In this document: one piece after another, positions 40,561 to 52,900 of the stretch
Position numbering within the stretch: position 1 is the stretch's first letter
Layout: each line of letters opens with the position of its first letter
Source of the DNA: Glebionis coronaria
Lineage: Eukaryota > Streptophyta > Magnoliopsida > Asterales > Asteraceae
Direction: 5' to 3'
NCBI GenBank assembly: GCA_025667525.1
Contig: CM046875.1
Coordinates: forward strand, 202,778,125-202,842,124
Length of the DNA: 64,000 nucleotides
The notes under the pieces: generated by a model
Database searches by the model: none
Told to the model about the DNA's origin: nothing
Seen by the model: the letters and a program-made list of their open reading frames with translations, nothing else
Made by a program: the position numbers and the translations under genes

Positions 40561-43500
40561 TGAAATTGTGTTTAATGCAGTTCATTTTTTCTCAATTCTT
40601 GCTAATGGAAAGTCCAACCAATATCGGGTTTTTAACTGTTTTTGGTTGTTAAGCTTGTTTGGATATTCTATTTGCTAATTCAACAAAGCCTTGCAAAACG
40701 GAAAAATATTATCTACTTATATGTAAAACATCTTGCAAATACCAAATTTTTATTCAAGTAAAATTCAAAATGCAAAATATGAAACTTAAAGGACTGAAAA
40801 TGTAAATTCTAGGAAAAATAAATGCTTGAAATGTAAATTCTAACAAGTCTAGGGACTAAAAGTGTAAAACAGTTAACTACAAGGATCAAATATGCAAAAC
40901 TTATAACCAACTAGCCAAATTGTAACAAACTTAACAACTTTCTAACTGAAAATAACAACTTCCAAAACTACAAGGACTTAACAAATGCAAACCCTAAAAA
41001 CATGGAAATTCAGCCAAGTTTAGAATCTGTTTAAAACAATAGGGACCAATTTGCAATTTCAAGAACTATTTAAGCCAAAAACGGGTTAAGCATTAAAATA
41101 AGCTCGTTTGAGCTTATTAATGAACCAAATTCAATGAAACAAGTTGCAAAGCGTTTTAAATCCCAAATAAGCTACGTGTGTAAAAGGATTTTGGCTAAAG
41201 TTAAGAAATAAGCAAATGAGAACTTATCAATAAGCTCAAAATAAGCTATAGCAAAATCTAAACAGTCACAACTTGATTTTCTTAATGAAACTGATTAAGC
41301 TACTCAAGTAATGAACGGGAAATCAAACTAGAACAATTTTCATCCAGAAATAAGCTAGAAAAATGGATTAAGCTGAAAATGGGCTTATCGTTGACCAGCG
41401 TTGACCAACTTATTTTTCAAAAAGCTGAAACTTTCAAAAATCAAGTAACTCAATGTTTTAAGTGGATTTGTGAAGAAAAATGGCCATGTTTATGAAGAGG
41501 ATAAGGAGATACAAATTTTCAGCTTTCATTTACAGAAACTTGCTTAAACTATGCTTATCTGAATTTTGCTTATTCCTATCTGCTTATTGTAAACTGTAGA
41601 GAATGCTTTTGGAATCTGAATCTATATGATATAAGCTACAAGTGAGGACAAATTTGGTACAATTTCATCAAGTATTGAATGAGTACTAGCCAAATCAAAA
41701 TGACAAGTTTTAAAAACCAAAACTGAATGAAATTGACCCAAACATTTTTGATGCCATTTGCCTGTTTGACTATCTTTTTGACTTATAAATGACTTGAAAC
41801 ACTTTATTATCACCAATTAACTGCAAATGAACTTTAAAAAGCTAAAACTCAATTCTTGAAAACTCTTGATAAGCTATTCCCAAACACTCCTTTAACTGAT
41901 TTTTATGAAAATTTGTGAAGACTATTTGATTTTGAAATTGAACTGAATGAAAATCTATAGCAAACTAGACTCAGTGATCAAAATGAAAGGTTTGAAAGAA
42001 GTATGCAAGTACTTATCACTACTAGAACTCCAATCAAAGTAAAAGGTCAAAATATAACTGAATAAGGCTATAAGCTAGAACTAAATCCAAGTCAAAGAAC
42101 AAGTAAACAGAAATAAGCTACAAGCAACCAAAGATCAAACTATCAGCAACTCTAAACAGCTTTTATCATGCAACCATCAAGATTACTCTAAGAAAAGAAA
42201 GCATGCATTTGACTTATTGAGAGGAACAAAAATAAGGGCTTTAAAACCTATTGTAGTAAACCACTTAGAAGAAGAGGAGCGCTGAGCTCTCTTAGCCTAG
42301 TGATAACCACCACCTTATCACTAGACAACAATCAATCAACAAGAACAGCTAACAAATCAACAGGAATCATCAACATGCTTGAAATCTTCAAAAAACTATG
42401 GAATGAACTGAATTCTTCTCAAACAGCTAACAAACTCCTTCAAGGTCAGTTATGATCAATCTATGATCATAACAAACACAAAACAGCAACTCAAGTATCC
42501 AATAGCAGCAGGTAATGAACAGTAATATGAAGAACAGTTTTGGCGGGAAATGGAAATTTGAATTTTATTCAATGAAAAACGGTTACAAAGTTGTTAGAAA
42601 GCTACTAACTAACTAACTAACTCAAGAGTTTGTCAGACTCTTGAGTAGTTAGGGTAGAAGGGAAGGAAAATTGAAAGGAAATTTATAAGTGTGTGTTTTT
42701 ACAAAACTAAACTACACGTTACAAATGAAATCCTATCCATCTATTTATAGGCATGAAGGAGGAGTTTGTTGGGGTTGGTGACGTGTCAGGACCAATCCCA
42801 GCTCTCCACGTGGACGTTTCTGCAAATTTCCTCTTCCAAGTATGAACACAAATTGGGCTTTTCTTCATTAGTTGATTTCATGTTAATTGACTTGTACCAT
42901 TGTGTTCGTCTCTTCAAAATGATCAATTTTGGTGTTGACATCTTTTCATGAAATGGATTGTAGCTCAAACGCGATCCTGGAAAAATTTTCCTTCTTGAAG
43001 ATGCCACGTGTCAACATGTGATTGGCTAAAAATTGATCACACGGATCCAACTGTTGTGATTGGGTATTAATGAATGGCGGCTGTGAGTGGGTAATAAATG
43101 CACCAGTTGGTGATCCGTGTGCTTTGTTTCCTCTCTTCTCATTGGCCAATTCTTGTATATATGGATTAAACTTTGAATAACTTTCAAATGTTGGCAGAAT
43201 TAGTCCCTTGATTTAGCAGATTGTTGTTTTGAGCTAGGAGCTTCATTCTTTTGACATATTTGGTCCTTCAACTTTCATTCTTGAATAAAATGGTCCTTTG
43301 ACTGAGTTGACTTGAGATTTGACCAAGTTTGACTTGAATCTTGACTTTCACAATATTTGCACTTTAGTCCTTCTACTTTGACAATTTGTCAAGATAGGTC
43401 CTTGTACTTCAAAGTCTTGTCACTTTTGATCCTTCTTTGTCTTTTTCATCCATTTGAGCTTGATTTTTCTTTGTTTGCTTGAAAATGTATCCTTTTACCT

Positions 43501-43622
43501 ATACAAGTGTACACAAACACAAACATACCACATAACACTGTTTTTGCAAGATAAATTTGGTATTTTGCTTCATGTTTTAGGGTTATTTGTTGTTAAAAGG
43601 ATATGAGTTTAAGCTCATATCA
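40561..43622 (-). repeat. Element C 3' LTR (left copy)
   Basis: 3,062 bp, nearly identical to the right copy. Its plus-strand right end is the palindrome GATATGAG...CTCATATC plus A. A TATA-like CTATAAATAG reads on the minus strand at 42,741-42,750. Duplicate short ORFs in both LTRs are not genes. Confidence 0.95.
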
Positions 43623-45688
43623 AAATCCCCTACACTTGAACATTGTCATGTCCTCATGCAATATTATATATTAAAGCTCAAATTTAACATTTCCCTCATA
43701 ATAAATCCACCTTGGCCATATGAGATGCATCTACACTACTCTAAACTAAATGATGCATGATTTTGACTTTTAATAATGCAATGAACAAAATACAATTCTA
43801 TCTATATCTTTTTTATTTTTTCTTGAAATGGTTTTGATGGAAATAACTCATAAAGAATTCAATGGCTTAGATTAGGGCTTGGGTACCATGGACATTTATC
43901 ACTCAAGTTTCACTTTCCCCATACCAAGCTTAAAAATGGGATCATTGCATTCACAAGTAAAAAGTGCATCAACTTATTCATGACAATTAAATGTGGAACC
44001 GATTATTAATTGATCAAATTGCTTGTGGGCAAATTTGTCATTATTCAAGTGTGAAGTATAAGAAATGTAAAATCCAAAAATAAGGAAGCACGGTTTTAAT
44101 CCTAAGTAATCATCTCATCCATTACTTGAAAAACCGCTCACAATTAATATAAGTCCGTTTTAAGAGTAATAAGTCATTCGCCTTATGTGTAAAATCCTCA
44201 TGTCATGCTTTCATAAGTAGCTACACACTCGCTAAGGAAAGGAAAATAAAACTTACGCAATAATTTACATCCGCCATCTTTTTGAGACTTTGGATCTTCA
44301 ATCCCGCAACCCGTCAAGGCAATATTGGATTGGAGCAATCTATTGAATCCCCGCAACCCGTCAAGGTAATATTGGAACTCAATAGTCACTATAATTAACA
44401 CCACACTGCCCCTCTTGGGAGTCTTGCATTATTATTTTATTTTTTTTTTCTTTTTTTTCTTTTTTTTTTTCTAGCCACTCATTTTTTTCATAAGCCGCTC
44501 TTATTTTTCTTTATTCCTCACAAAGAAATTTGAAAAGAAGAAAAGGAAAAACACCCGCTAAGTATGGAGCATGACATAAGTCTAGTACACATAAAACGTG
44601 CTAACTTAGAATCTTAAGATGTACTCATATCAACCATAAATGATTAGCCAAAAATGCATAAGAGATTACAAACCAATTAAAACCGTACTTGATTATTTAT
44701 TAACAATTATATACATGCGAAGAAAATAGAGGTCAAGAAGAGAAGGGTTTAGCCACAAGTAATTGCCATGAAGTCTATCTAGCCCTTTTATACTTGCTTC
44801 AACTCTATCATTTCCCATTCTCTACAAATTTAAAATCTCAAATAATGAAATTGGTGGATGCTTAGCCTAATAGACCAATGAAGGACTACATGGTTAAGGA
44901 TACTAGCTAGAGAATGCTAAAATAAGCAAACTCGGGTTGAGTCAAAATATCCATGGCGGGCCTAATATGTCAAAGAAGTCTAAACTTGTTAAAACCATGT
45001 TTTATTATATTTTTTTTTCCTTTTTATATCATTTGATGAAAAATAAAGAAGAAATATATACAATGCAAATGTGTTATGCAAAAGAAAAATGATTTATGCA
45101 AGAATTATGAATGCATGTTTTTGGTGGCCAAAGTAGATCAAAAATTTGAAAAATGTTTGAAAAATTAATTTTCCATGTTATCATGAAGACAATGACAAGT
45201 TCTAGGTAAGGTCACTTCGATAGAAGACCCCCCCTACACTTAAGCTAAACATTGTCCTCAATGTTTAAGAGCATGGAAGTATAAAAACTTCCCCTACACT
45301 TATGACAATGAATAGACTTTGCTTAACCCAAGTTAAGGAAAGTCAACTATTAGTGAAATCATGTTTAAGCACAAGGTGTCAATGAAAAATCACTAAAGTA
45401 ACGAAGTGAACCGGATACAAGGGCCTCCTCCATAAGCTCCAAAGCATGAGATGAGTGAGCAACCCTACAAACAATCATGAAGACAAAAGAAGGTCTCCCC
45501 TACACTTATCTCCAAGTCTATACCTTTATTTCTAACCTACAACACTCTAAACCTAGTTATACGATGCTTGAGTTAATGAGTCTCTAGCTCGACTCGTCCC
45601 ACACTTAAAAGTGTCTAAAACCTATCATGGAGAAGAAAAATTTTGCCCTTTTTTAAGAAAAATCTCCATGATGAGGTAAAACAAGTAT
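43623..45688 (-). other. Element C 3' internal non-coding region
   Basis: Starts with the minus-strand purine tract (AGTGTAGGGGATTT) beside the 3' LTR. Similar AAGTGTAGGGG phrases recur at about 45,226, 45,290 and 45,497. A T-rich tract lies at 44,430-44,475. No ORF with retroelement similarity is seen, so the RT-RH-INT part and any env-like ORF have been lost. Confidence 0.75.
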
Positions 45689-46474
45689 TCATTTATCAAA
45701 ACTCCATAAATATCCCCCAGGATCAAATACATAAGTACCCTCCCACTTATAACACAAGTCAACAACTAGCTTCCCAAGCAATGGTGAAAAGAATGAGGTG
45801 TAGTTCTCTAAAATGGTTTCCCATATGTTCTTCCCAAGGTGATAGTGTAAAGCTCTCAAATCTTTCACAAGGTTTCCTTTTATTGCATCAGGCGGATACT
45901 GAGATGGTGTAGCAAGCTCTATGCCAGGATCAAAAATCCGTTCCTTGATGGGAAAACAATAAGTGTTGGTTGCCTTAGAAGATTCTTCTTTGTAAATCAC
46001 ATTGTGAGAGAAAGGTTGTGAAGGCATGGGTAACAACAAGCTCTTGGAAGGAACTATCATGACTTGTTTTCCTTTATCACTTTGAAAAGGTGAAATGGGC
46101 AAGGAAAAAGGTGAAGGATCTTCATTCAATAGGGATTCTAAATAGAGTATGTCCCCCTCCTCATCAAGGTAACCAAGAGTATACTCAAAAGATATATCCT
46201 CCACTAAAAACTCATCACTCTCATCCATTATAGAATCCTCCTCATCACCATAAACATCATAGATTGGACTATCAAAAATTGGTGATCCCTCAAAGCCAAA
46301 GGAAGTATGATCATCAACAAATGGAGAGTCACAAGTAGAAAGCTCATCATCACTATAGTCATCATATGTTGGTGAATCACAAAGAAAAGATTCTCCATCA
46401 CTTAAATCCTCATCAAAGTGATTAGCATTGTGGAAAAGTGGGGTGTCATATGGAATTTCACTAAAGTTTAGCTC
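45689..46474 (-). CDS. Element C post-protease domain, in frame after a single stop
   Basis: The frame of the 863-codon gag-protease ORF continues without any further stop from 46,474 to 45,689 (about 261 codons) after a lone TAA at 46,475-46,477. The first third is very acidic with repeated DSP(T/I)YD-type phrases (LCDSPTYDDYSDDE; IFDSPIYDVYGDE). The later part is less charged (ALHYHLGKNIWETILENYTS; YKWEGTYVFDPGGYLW). Athila polyproteins have a poorly conserved linker between protease and RT, and I take this as that linker. It could be made by stop readthrough, or the stop is a recent mutation or a sequencing error. Confidence 0.6.
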   Translation of the reverse strand, partial: ELNFSEIPYDTPLFHNANHFDEDLSDGESFLCDSPTYDDYSDDELSTCDSPFVDDHTSFGFEGSPIFDSPIYDVYGDEEDSIMDESDEFLVEDISFEYTLGYLDEEGDILYLESLLNEDPSPFSLPISPFQSDKGKQVMIVPSKSLLLPMPSQPFSHNVIYKEESSKATNTYCFPIKERIFDPGIELATPSQYPPDAIKGNLVKDLRALHYHLGKNIWETILENYTSFFSPLLGKLVVDLCYKWEGTYVFDPGGYLWSFDK

Positions 46475-49066
46475 TTAAGGTTCATGAAAATCCAAGAAGG
46501 AAGTAATGGAAGCAATGGTCTCAATATGAGGGAAATCATAGTCTCCACTTGAGCAAGCTTCATAAAAGTACTCATCACAAACTTCATCAAGAAGATCATC
46601 TTGTGTTTCCTCCTCATGTACAACATCAATGTTTTTTACCGCTTCGGGCTCATTAGACTTTTTGGACAACTTCCCCATGTTAAACACAACTCTCTCATCT
46701 CCTACCCGCATTGTAAGTTCTCCTTCCGCCACATCTATTAAAGTACGACCCGTTCTCAAAAATGGCCTACCAACAATCAAAGGCACTCTAGTATCCATAT
46801 CATAATCAACCACCACAAAATCCGAGGGAAATGTAAATCTATCAACCCCAACAAAAACATCCTCCGCAATTCCCACCGGATAAGCTATAGTACGGTTGGC
46901 CAACTCAAGAGTCATCTTAGTAGGAGTGAGCTCGGGAAGTGAAAGTCTCTTCCAAACCGATAATGGCATAAGATTTATGCTTGCTCCTAAATCCGCTAAA
47001 GCCATGCAATTCTCCACCCCCGGGAAATTGCAAGGGATCAAAAACCTCCCCGGATCTCCAAGCTTAGTAGGCAACTTCTTAAGCAAAACCGCAGAACAAT
47101 TTTCATTCAAAGAAGCATTAGGCAAATCCACCAATCTTTCCTTGTTAGAAAGCAAGTCCTTAATCATCTTAGCAAACTTAGGCATATTGGCTAAGGCTTC
47201 CGCAAAGGAGATATTGATGTTAAGTTGCTTGAACATCCTCAAAAAGTTAGAAACTTGGATATCATCCTTGTTCTTAAGATTTTCTTTTCTCAATCTTGAG
47301 GGATAAGGAAGACTTGGTTTTGGTTGTGGTTGAGGTGTGGATGAAGGATTTTCCTTATTGAGTGTTTCATGAATAGGCTTTGAAATTGGAGAAATGGGAG
47401 CATTTTGAGGTGGTGAAGTAGAGGTAGAGGGCTTGTCACAAGTAGGGGCACAAGTGGGTTGAACAATAGTAGGTTTAGGAGGTGAAGGATCCTTTGTTGT
47501 TGTTCCACTCCTTGTTGTAATAGCATTGACATTGGCCCGTGGGTTTGTTTGTGTGTTGGAAGGTAAAGCCCCTTGTGGTCTTTGATTTAATACCACCAAA
47601 ACCCTATTGAATTGGTCATTCATTTTCTTCTCCATAGCTTGGAACTTCCTTTCATTCTCTTGATTCATTTTTTGCAAGAGATCCATTGTGTTATACTCTT
47701 GTGGCACATGACCTTGAAAACCTTGAGGTTGGAAAGGTAAAGGTTGAGAGTTAAATCCTTGATTTGGTGGATAAAAGGTATTTGCTTGAGGTCGAAATTG
47801 ATTGGGTGCCTTGTAGTTATTTCCTTGGTATGGTGGTCTTTGCCCTTGATTCCTTGGTAAAATTTGAGGAGGATTTTGTGGAATTTGGGTGGGTGGTTGG
47901 GGTGGGAATCCGGGTGGAGTAAGGTAATTTTGGGATTTGTAAGAAAGGTTATTTGGATCGATATTAGGCTTGAAGTGTTCACGATGTTCCTCTTGGTAAG
48001 CATAGCATTCCCTTTGATACCCTTGCACCTTATCACATTGTTCATAAGAATGGGGACCTCCACAAGTAACACAAGAAAGAGTAATGGCATTCACATTATT
48101 TGATGAATTGTTCAATGACATGTTCTTAAAAGCTTGAAGCATTTCTTGTTGTACTTGCAAATTCCTCTCACTATCTCTATCCATCCTTTGAAAAATCTCT
48201 TCTTGAAACTTGAGGAGTTGGTTGTCACAAGGAGTTTGAGAATTGTTTTGGATAACATGAACCTTTTCTTCAAATGGATTGTTTGTTTGAACCATTGCTT
48301 TAGTCTCAATGATGTCCAAAGCCTCTTGGTAGGTCTTAAGAAGAATATTCCCTCCCGCGGAAGCATTAAGTGAATCTTGGTGGTGAGATTTAAGGCCATC
48401 ATAAAAGAGGTTGATTTGGTGAACTTGATCCAATCCATGATTAGGGCATCGCCTCAACAACTCACTATACTCTTCCCAAGCATCACTAAAGGATTGACTA
48501 GGTTTTTGTTGAAAGCCCATAATTAAAGTCCTCAAAGCCATAGTCTTATGTGGAGGAAAGAACTTGTTCAAAAACTTAGTGGTGAAACCATCCCATGTGG
48601 TGATACTATTGGGTGGTTGGGTGTCTAACCAATGCTTAGCAATTCCCTCTAAGGAAAATGACACTAACATCAACCTAATCACCTCATGTGGAACCCCATT
48701 ATGCTTAATGGTATTGCAAAGAGAAAGGAATCTCTTAAGGTGAGCATGAGGATCCTCATTCTTGTTACCAAAGAAAGGTGATTGTGAAACCATATTAATC
48801 ATAGATGTATGTAGCTCAAATGTGTTTGCGGGAAAGTCGGGAATCTTAATGGCACTAGAATATCCATGAATGTTGGATTGCATACGTTCATACAAAGAGC
48901 GATTATCAATAGCCATGGCTTCTTGTGGTGGAGTCAAAGCACGATTCTCGTGATCGGCTTGGTGGACGATGGTGGTCTTACTCTTTCTCTTTTTCTTCCT
49001 TTTCGGAGGAAGAGGTTGTACACCAATCGGTATTTGTGCACGCCCGCGAGTGAGCATGCAACTCAA
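46475..49066 (-). CDS. gag: Element C Gag-protease, intact 863 codons
   Basis: Athila-type Gag fused to an aspartic protease, forming the virus-like particle and processing it. The N-terminus is basic (KRKKKRKSK, residues 22-30). The capsid region spans about 95-235 (DPHAHLKRFLSLC; GIAKHWLDTQPPNSITTWDG; FFPPHKTMALRTLI). A zinc-knuckle-like CVTCGGPHSYEQC follows near residue 330, then a Pro/Gln-rich stretch and a Thr/Pro-rich stretch. The protease is near residues 670-800, with the active-site phrase ADLGASINLMPLSVW and a later VGRPFLRTGRTLIDV flap or helix region. The ORF has no internal defects. The start is the first Met after the leader, and Met-4 (MLTRGRAQ) is an equally good choice. Being intact in a pol-less element suggests selection until recently. 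Confidence 0.92.
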   Translation of the reverse strand: MSCMLTRGRAQIPIGVQPLPPKRKKKRKSKTTIVHQADHENRALTPPQEAMAIDNRSLYERMQSNIHGYSSAIKIPDFPANTFELHTSMINMVSQSPFFGNKNEDPHAHLKRFLSLCNTIKHNGVPHEVIRLMLVSFSLEGIAKHWLDTQPPNSITTWDGFTTKFLNKFFPPHKTMALRTLIMGFQQKPSQSFSDAWEEYSELLRRCPNHGLDQVHQINLFYDGLKSHHQDSLNASAGGNILLKTYQEALDIIETKAMVQTNNPFEEKVHVIQNNSQTPCDNQLLKFQEEIFQRMDRDSERNLQVQQEMLQAFKNMSLNNSSNNVNAITLSCVTCGGPHSYEQCDKVQGYQRECYAYQEEHREHFKPNIDPNNLSYKSQNYLTPPGFPPQPPTQIPQNPPQILPRNQGQRPPYQGNNYKAPNQFRPQANTFYPPNQGFNSQPLPFQPQGFQGHVPQEYNTMDLLQKMNQENERKFQAMEKKMNDQFNRVLVVLNQRPQGALPSNTQTNPRANVNAITTRSGTTTKDPSPPKPTIVQPTCAPTCDKPSTSTSPPQNAPISPISKPIHETLNKENPSSTPQPQPKPSLPYPSRLRKENLKNKDDIQVSNFLRMFKQLNINISFAEALANMPKFAKMIKDLLSNKERLVDLPNASLNENCSAVLLKKLPTKLGDPGRFLIPCNFPGVENCMALADLGASINLMPLSVWKRLSLPELTPTKMTLELANRTIAYPVGIAEDVFVGVDRFTFPSDFVVVDYDMDTRVPLIVGRPFLRTGRTLIDVAEGELTMRVGDERVVFNMGKLSKKSNEPEAVKNIDVVHEEETQDDLLDEVCDEYFYEACSSGDYDFPHIETIASITSFLDFHEP

Positions 49067-49832
49067 TACGAGGAATGAGAGAGAAGCTCTCGTGTGACTT
49101 TGAAGAGAAATAGATTATCCTCTTCGAGTTTCAATATTAAATATCCACAAGAAAATAACAATATACGTATGTACTACTTGGGTGCAAGACCCCCAATGAA
49201 GCCTTCCTTCTTAGAATACTTACAAGTGAACGGGGGGTTAGGTGGCGCGAAGCACTTAAGTACCTATTGACCCTTAGATGGCATTTTATAGCACATCGCC
49301 TTTCTATTCACTTAAATGTTCGTATTCTTCGAATTGTTGCTTATTGAGAGTATTTATCTATTCTTGCTTTATTTTGTTTGATCGATACACGTGTTAAGGA
49401 CCGGAACGCCCCTCAACACGGTGTATTGCCTCGGCAATACTTATGGAAGATATGTAGATTGGTTGTTCTTATACGTATACGTATTTACTTATAATAATAT
49501 ATGGAAAATATTTTTGTATTTATGAGTTTTTTAAGGGAAAATACTATATGTACATAAAAACCGAGAGAATCCAATAATATATATTTTTGGGTGCAATCTC
49601 TTAGGAAAAAGATTGCTTTTCGGATTTTTTATTTTTTTGGTCAATTCTTTAGGAAAAGAATTGTTTTGTTAATTTTTTAGTTTTTATATATTTTTATATT
49701 TTTGATTTTTTATTTGTTTTTGATTTATGATACGTAAAAATAACGTTCACAAAGTGAACAGATCCCAAAAGCCAATGAAAACCGTCAATCGATAGTCTCT
49801 CGTGTAGTCAAAGAACCGGCAGCGGCGCCATT
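49067..49832 (-). other. Element C leader (5' untranslated) with primer binding site
   Basis: Non-coding, about 766 nt between LTR and gag. The primer binding site TGGCGCCGCTGCCGG (49,816-49,830, minus) is the type used by Athila elements. Related sequence occurs in element D at 2,337-2,774 and 32,990-33,286. Confidence 0.85.
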
Positions 49833-52800
49833 TGAAATTGTGTTTAATGCAGTTCGTTTTTTCTTAGTTCTTGCTAATGGAAAGTCCAACCAATATCGGG
49901 TTTTTAACTGTTTTTGGTTGTTAAGCTTGTTTGGATATTCTATTTGCTAATTCAACAAAGCCTTGCAAAACGGAAAAATATTATCTACTTATATGTAAAA
50001 CATCTTGCAAATACCAAATTTTTATTCAAGTAAAATTCAAAATGCAAAATATGAAACTTAAAGGACTGAAAATGTAAATTCTAGGAAAAATAAATGCTTG
50101 AAATGTAAATTCTACCAAGTCTAGGGACTAAAAGTGTAAAACAGTTAACTACAAGGATCAAATATGCAAAACTTATAACCAACTAGCCAAATTGTAACAA
50201 ACTTAACAACTTTCTAACTGAAAATAACAACTTCCAAAACTACAAGGACTTAACAAATGCAAACCCTAAAAACATGGAAATTCAGCCAAGTTTAGAATCT
50301 GTTTAAAACAATAGGGACCAATTTGCAATTTCAAGAACTATTTAAGCCAAAAACGGGTTAAGCATGAAAATAAGCTCGTTTGAGCTTATTAATGAACCAA
50401 ATTCAATGAAACAAGTTGCAAAGCGTTTTAAATCCCAAATAAGCTACGTGTGTAAAAGGATTTTGGCTAAAGTTAAGAAATAAGCAAATGAGAACTTATC
50501 AATAAGCTCAAAATAAGCTATAGCAAAATCTAAACAGTCACAACTTGATTTTCTTAATGAAACTGATTAAGCTACTCAAGTAATGAACGGGAAATCAAAC
50601 TAGAACAATTTTCATCCAGAAATAAGCTAGAAAAATAGATTAAGCTGAAAATGGGCTTATCGTTGACCAGCGTTGACCAACTTATTTTTCAAAAAGCTGA
50701 AACTTTCAAAAATCAAGTAACTCAATGTTTTAAGTGGATTTGTGAAGAAAAATGGCCATGTTTATGAAGAGGATAAGGAGATACAAATTTTCAGCTTTCA
50801 TTTACAGAAACTTGCTTAAACTATGCTTATCTGAATTTTGCTTATTCCTATCTGCTTATTGTAAACTGTAGAGAATGCTTTTGGAATCTGAATCTATATG
50901 ATATAAGCTACAAGTGAGGACAAATTTGGTACAATTTCATCAAGTATTGAATGAGTACTAGCCAAATCAAAATGACAAGTTCTAAAAACCAAAACTGAAT
51001 GAAATTGACCCAAACATTTTTGATGCCATTTGCCTGTTTGACTATCTTTTTGACTTATAAATGACTTGAAACACTTTATTATCACCAATTGACTGCAAAT
51101 GAACTTTAAAAAGCTAAAACTTAATTCTTGAAAACTCTTGATAAGCTATTCCCAAACACTCCTTTAACTGATTTTTATGAAAATTTGTGAAGACTATTTG
51201 ATTTTGAAATTGAACTGAATGAAAATCTATAGCAAACTAGACTCAGTGATCAAAATGAAAGGTTTGAAAGAAGTATGCAAGTACTTATCACTACTAGAAC
51301 TCCAATCAAAGTAAAAGGTCAAAATATAACTGAATAAGGCTATAAGCTAGAACTAAATCCAAGTCAAAGAACAAGTAAACAGAAATAAGCTACAAGCAAC
51401 CAAAGATCAAACTATCAGCAACTCTAAACAGCTTTTATCATGCAGCCATCAAGATTACTCTAAGAAAAGAAAGCATGCATTTGACTTATTGAGAGGAACA
51501 AAAATAAGGGCTTTAAAACCTATTGTAGTAAACCACTGAGAAGAAGAGGAGCGCTGAGCTCTCTTAGCCTAGTGATAACCACCACCTTATCACTAGGACA
51601 ACAATCAATCAACAAGAACAGCTAACAAATCAACAGGAATCATCAACATGCTTGAAATCTTCAAAAAACTATGGAATGAACTGAATTCTTCTCAAACAGC
51701 TAACAAACTCCTTCAAGGTCAGTTATGATCAATCTATGATCATAACAAACACAAAACAGCAACTCAAGTATCCAATAGCAGCAGGTAATGAACAGTAATA
51801 TGAAGAACAGTTTTGGCAGGAAATGGAAATTTGAATTTTATTCAATGAAAAACGGTTACAAAGTTGTTAGAAAGCTACTAACTAACTAACTAACTCAAGA
51901 GTTTGTTAGACTCTTGAGTAGTTAGGGTAGAAGGGAAGGAAAATTGAAAGGAAATTTATAAGTGTGTGTTTTTACAAAACTAAACTACACGTTACAAATG
52001 AAATCCTATCCATCTATTTATAGGCATGAAGGAGGAGTTTGTTGGGGTTGGTGACGTGTCAGGACCAATCCCAGCTCTCCACGTGGACGTTTCTGCAAAT
52101 TTCCTCTTCCAAGTATGAACACAAATTGGGCTTTTCTTCATTAGTTGATTTCATGTTAATTGACTTGTACCATTGTGTTCGTCTCTTCAAAATGATCAAT
52201 TTTGGTGTTGACATCTTTTCATGAAATGAATTGTAGCTCAAACGCGATCCTGGAAAAATTTTCCTTCTTGAAGATGCCACGTGTCAACATGTGATTGGCT
52301 AAAAATTGATCACACGGATCCAACTGTTGTGATTGGGTATTAATGAATGGCGGCTGTGAGTGGGTAATAAATGCACCAGTTGGTGATCCGTGTGCTTTGT
52401 TTCCTCTCTTCTCATTGGCCAATTCTTGTATACATGGATTAAACTTTGAATAACTTTCAAATGTTGGCAGAATTAGTCCCTTGATTTAGCAGATTGTTGT
52501 TTTGAGCTAGGAGCTTCATTCTTTTGACATATTTGGTCCTTCAACTTTCATTCTTGAATAAAATGGTCCTTTGACTGAGTTGACTTGAGAGTTGACCAAG
52601 TTTGACTTGAATCTTGACTTTCACAATATTTGCACTTTAGTCCTTCTACTTTGACAATTTGTCAAGATAGGTCCTTGTACTTCAAAGTCTTGTCACTTTT
52701 GATCCTTCTTTGTCTTTTTCATCCATTTGAGCTTGATTTTTCTTTGTTTGCTTGAAAATGTATCCTTTTACCTATACAAGTGTACACAAACACAAACATA

Positions 52801-52895
52801 CCACATAACACTGTTTTTGCAAGATAAATTTGGTATTTTGCTTCATGTTTTAGGGTTATTTGTTGTTAAAAGGATATGAGTTTAAGCTCATATCA
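49833..52895 (-). repeat. Element C 5' LTR (right copy)
   Basis: 3,063 bp, ends TG...CA, followed by the GTGCT duplication. The TATA-like CTATAAATAG (52,014-52,023, minus) would drive the element transcript leftward. Confidence 0.95.
52014..52023 (-). promoter_or_regulatory. Putative TATA box of element C 5' LTR
   Basis: CTATAAATAG on the minus strand in a GC-richer surrounding, conserved in both LTRs and matched by a similar TATA-like phrase in the element D LTR (about 35,265). Confidence 0.5.
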
Positions 52896-52900
52896 GTGCT

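Larger units (their letters stand above)
40561..52895 (-). mobile_element. Element C: young non-autonomous Athila-like retrotransposon (gag-protease only)
   Basis: The left LTR 40,561-43,622 and right LTR 49,833-52,895 (TG...CA) are flanked by the exact duplication GTGCT (40,556-40,560 and 52,896-52,900). The empty site is visible in the other LTR of element E at 61,376. Orientation is minus: primer binding site TGGCGCCGCTGCCGG at 49,816-49,830, gag-protease 49,066-46,475, purine tract 43,623-43,634. No RT, RNase H or integrase is found in the 6.2-kb interior, so it depends on a related autonomous element. I counted about 17 differences between the 3.06-kb LTRs (about 0.5%), so insertion is recent. 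Confidence 0.95.

Noticed and set aside
41622..43149. ORFs repeated at 50,894-52,422
   Set aside because: They recur only because both lie in the two LTRs of element C; composition and lack of domains argue against genes.
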